From Bacteroidales bacterium (GTDB lineage: Bacteria > Bacteroidota > Bacteroidia > Bacteroidales > Bacteroidaceae), in NCBI GenBank assembly GCA_030523385.1, contig JAUNIV010000167.1:1-6093 (forward strand): a DNA stretch of 6,093 nt, read 5' to 3'. The position numbers and the translations under genes were made by a program. The notes under the pieces are model-generated. The model ran no database searches, was not told the origin of the DNA, and saw only the letters and a list, made by a program, of their open reading frames with translations. Each line of letters begins with the position of its first letter. Within the stretch, counting starts at the first letter, position 1. Positions 5,157 to 6,093 of this stretch are shown here, piece by piece.

Positions 5157-6071
5157 ATGGAAAAGATTCACGGACTTATCGATGCCCCATTTACTCCATT
5201 CTACGAAAACGGAGAAGTGAACTATGAACCCATTGAAGCATATTGCCAACTGCTGGTGAGAAACGGACTTCAAGGTGTATTTATCAACGGATCATCCGGT
5301 GAGGGTTACATGCTCACGGAAGAAGAACGCATGAAGCTGGCCGAACGCTGGATAGAGGTTGCCCCTAAGGGATTTAAGGTAATTGTACACGTAGGAAGCA
5401 CTTGTGTGAAGTCAAGCAGACGATTGGCCGAACACGCACAGAAGATTGGCGCATGGGGCATAGGAGCCATGGCACCTCCCTTCCCGAAAGTAGGACGCAT
5501 AGAAGAGTTGGTGAAATATTGCGAAGAAATAGCTTGCGGCGCTCCCGAATTGCCTTTCTATTTCTACCACATCCCTGCTTTCAACGGTGCATTCCTTTCC
5601 ATGGTGGCATTCTTGGAAGCTGTGGACGGACGTATCCCCAACTTTGCCGGCATCAAATATACCTTTGAAAGTCTGTATGAATACAACCAGTGCCGCCTCT
5701 ACAAGAACGGCAAGTTCGACATGTTGCACGGTCAGGATGAGACCATTCTTCCCTGTCTGGCCATGGGCGGAGCACAAGGCGGCATAGGCGGTACTACCAA
5801 TTATAATGGTAAGGAACTGGTAGGAATCATCGAAGCATGGAAAGCAGGCGACCTGGAATTGGCACGCGAACGCCAGAACTTTGCACAAGAAGTAATCAAT
5901 GTCATCTGCCACTACAGAGGCAACATCGTGGGCGGAAAACGCATCATGAAGCTGATAGGGCTCGACTTGGGCAAGAACCGCACACCGTTCCAGAACATGA
6001 CAGACGAAGAAGAGGCTGCCATGAAAGCTGAATTGGAAGCTATCAACTTCTTTGAAAGATGCAACAAGTAA
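5157..6071 (+). CDS. nanL: N-acetylneuraminate lyase (sialic acid aldolase)
   Basis: A cytoplasmic aldolase that cleaves N-acetylneuraminate to N-acetylmannosamine and pyruvate through a Schiff base, the first step of sialic acid breakdown. At 304 aa it has the usual length for the DapA/NAL superfamily (TIM barrel). NGSSGEGYMLTEEER (44-58) carries the GxxGE substrate carboxylate-binding motif. FYFYHIPAFNG (134-144) has catalytic Tyr137, and GIKYTF (165-170) has Schiff-base Lys167. The YHIPA run and the GIKYT/F-S-L context resemble vertebrate NPL (FYYYHIPALTG and GLKFSD) more than E. coli NanA. Other DapA-family reactions cannot be fully excluded, but the Tyr-His-Ile-Pro block and the ROK neighbour favour sialic acid. 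ATG 5157 is well placed about 45 bases after the predicted start of transcription. The symbol nanL follows B. fragilis usage; other species call it nanA. A downstream operon is likely but outside the window. Confidence 0.9.
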   Translation: MEKIHGLIDAPFTPFYENGEVNYEPIEAYCQLLVRNGLQGVFINGSSGEGYMLTEEERMKLAERWIEVAPKGFKVIVHVGSTCVKSSRRLAEHAQKIGAWGIGAMAPPFPKVGRIEELVKYCEEIACGAPELPFYFYHIPAFNGAFLSMVAFLEAVDGRIPNFAGIKYTFESLYEYNQCRLYKNGKFDMLHGQDETILPCLAMGGAQGGIGGTTNYNGKELVGIIEAWKAGDLELARERQNFAQEVINVICHYRGNIVGGKRIMKLIGLDLGKNRTPFQNMTDEEEAAMKAELEAINFFERCNK

Positions 6072-6093
6072 ATGAAGAATGAAGAATTAAGAA
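6071..6093. repeat. Start of a second heptanucleotide array after the lyase
   Basis: From the last base of the stop codon the sequence reads AATGAAG (6071), AATGAAG (6078), AATTAAG (6085) and a further AA at the window edge. The unit AATTAAG is identical to the first unit of the array after lysS, and the 7-bp period is the same. The array is cut by the window end, so its length is unknown. Confidence 0.7.

Noticed and set aside
5412..5912. 166-codon - strand frame inside the lyase
   Set aside because: Antisense shadow of a conserved aldolase; no motifs and no start signals.

Overview
The window looks like a chromosomal segment from a member of the Bacteroidales, most likely Bacteroides or Phocaeicola. 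Three things point there: promoter-like sites of the Bacteroides type (TAnnTTTG at -7 with TTG/TTTG about 19-20 bp upstream), weak or absent Shine-Dalgarno sequences, and the proteins themselves. These include a lysyl-tRNA synthetase with an extra C-terminal domain, a short (447 aa) glucose-6-phosphate isomerase and a HAD phosphatase closely resembling B. thetaiotaomicron BT2127. Species cannot be fixed from the sequence alone. Coding DNA is moderate in G+C and the intergenic DNA is strongly A+T rich.

Layout. (1) 1-249: 3' end of lysS on the + strand. (2) 244-295: a short gap built of 7-bp tandem units. (3) 296-1291 and 1305-2648: gpsA and pgi, 13 bp apart, probably cotranscribed and possibly with lysS. 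(4) 2649-2756: a gap dominated by a long hairpin. (5) 2757-3497: a HAD phosphatase, probably an inorganic pyrophosphatase. (6) 3466-3640: a cluster of overlapping palindromes ending in a terminator-like hairpin, lying between convergent genes. (7) 3646-4851 on the - strand: a ROK-family repressor. (8) 4852-5156: a 305-bp divergent control region with a promoter facing each way. (9) 5157-6071 on the + strand: an N-acetylneuraminate lyase. (10) 6071-6093: the start of another 7-bp repeat array, cut by the window end.

The left part is housekeeping: tRNA charging, glycerol-3-phosphate synthesis for phospholipids, glycolysis/gluconeogenesis and probably pyrophosphate removal. The right part looks like the start of a sialic acid catabolic locus: the lyase splits sialic acid into N-acetylmannosamine and pyruvate, and the divergently transcribed ROK regulator is the obvious candidate to control it. 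Further sialic acid genes (epimerase, transporter, kinase) would be expected to the right but are not in the window.

I found no wholly new system, CRISPR array, transposon, tRNA or rRNA. The least explained items are the heptanucleotide arrays that begin at the stop codons of lysS and of the lyase, the palindrome cluster between the convergent genes, and an operator-like inverted repeat filling the spacer of the ROK gene promoter.
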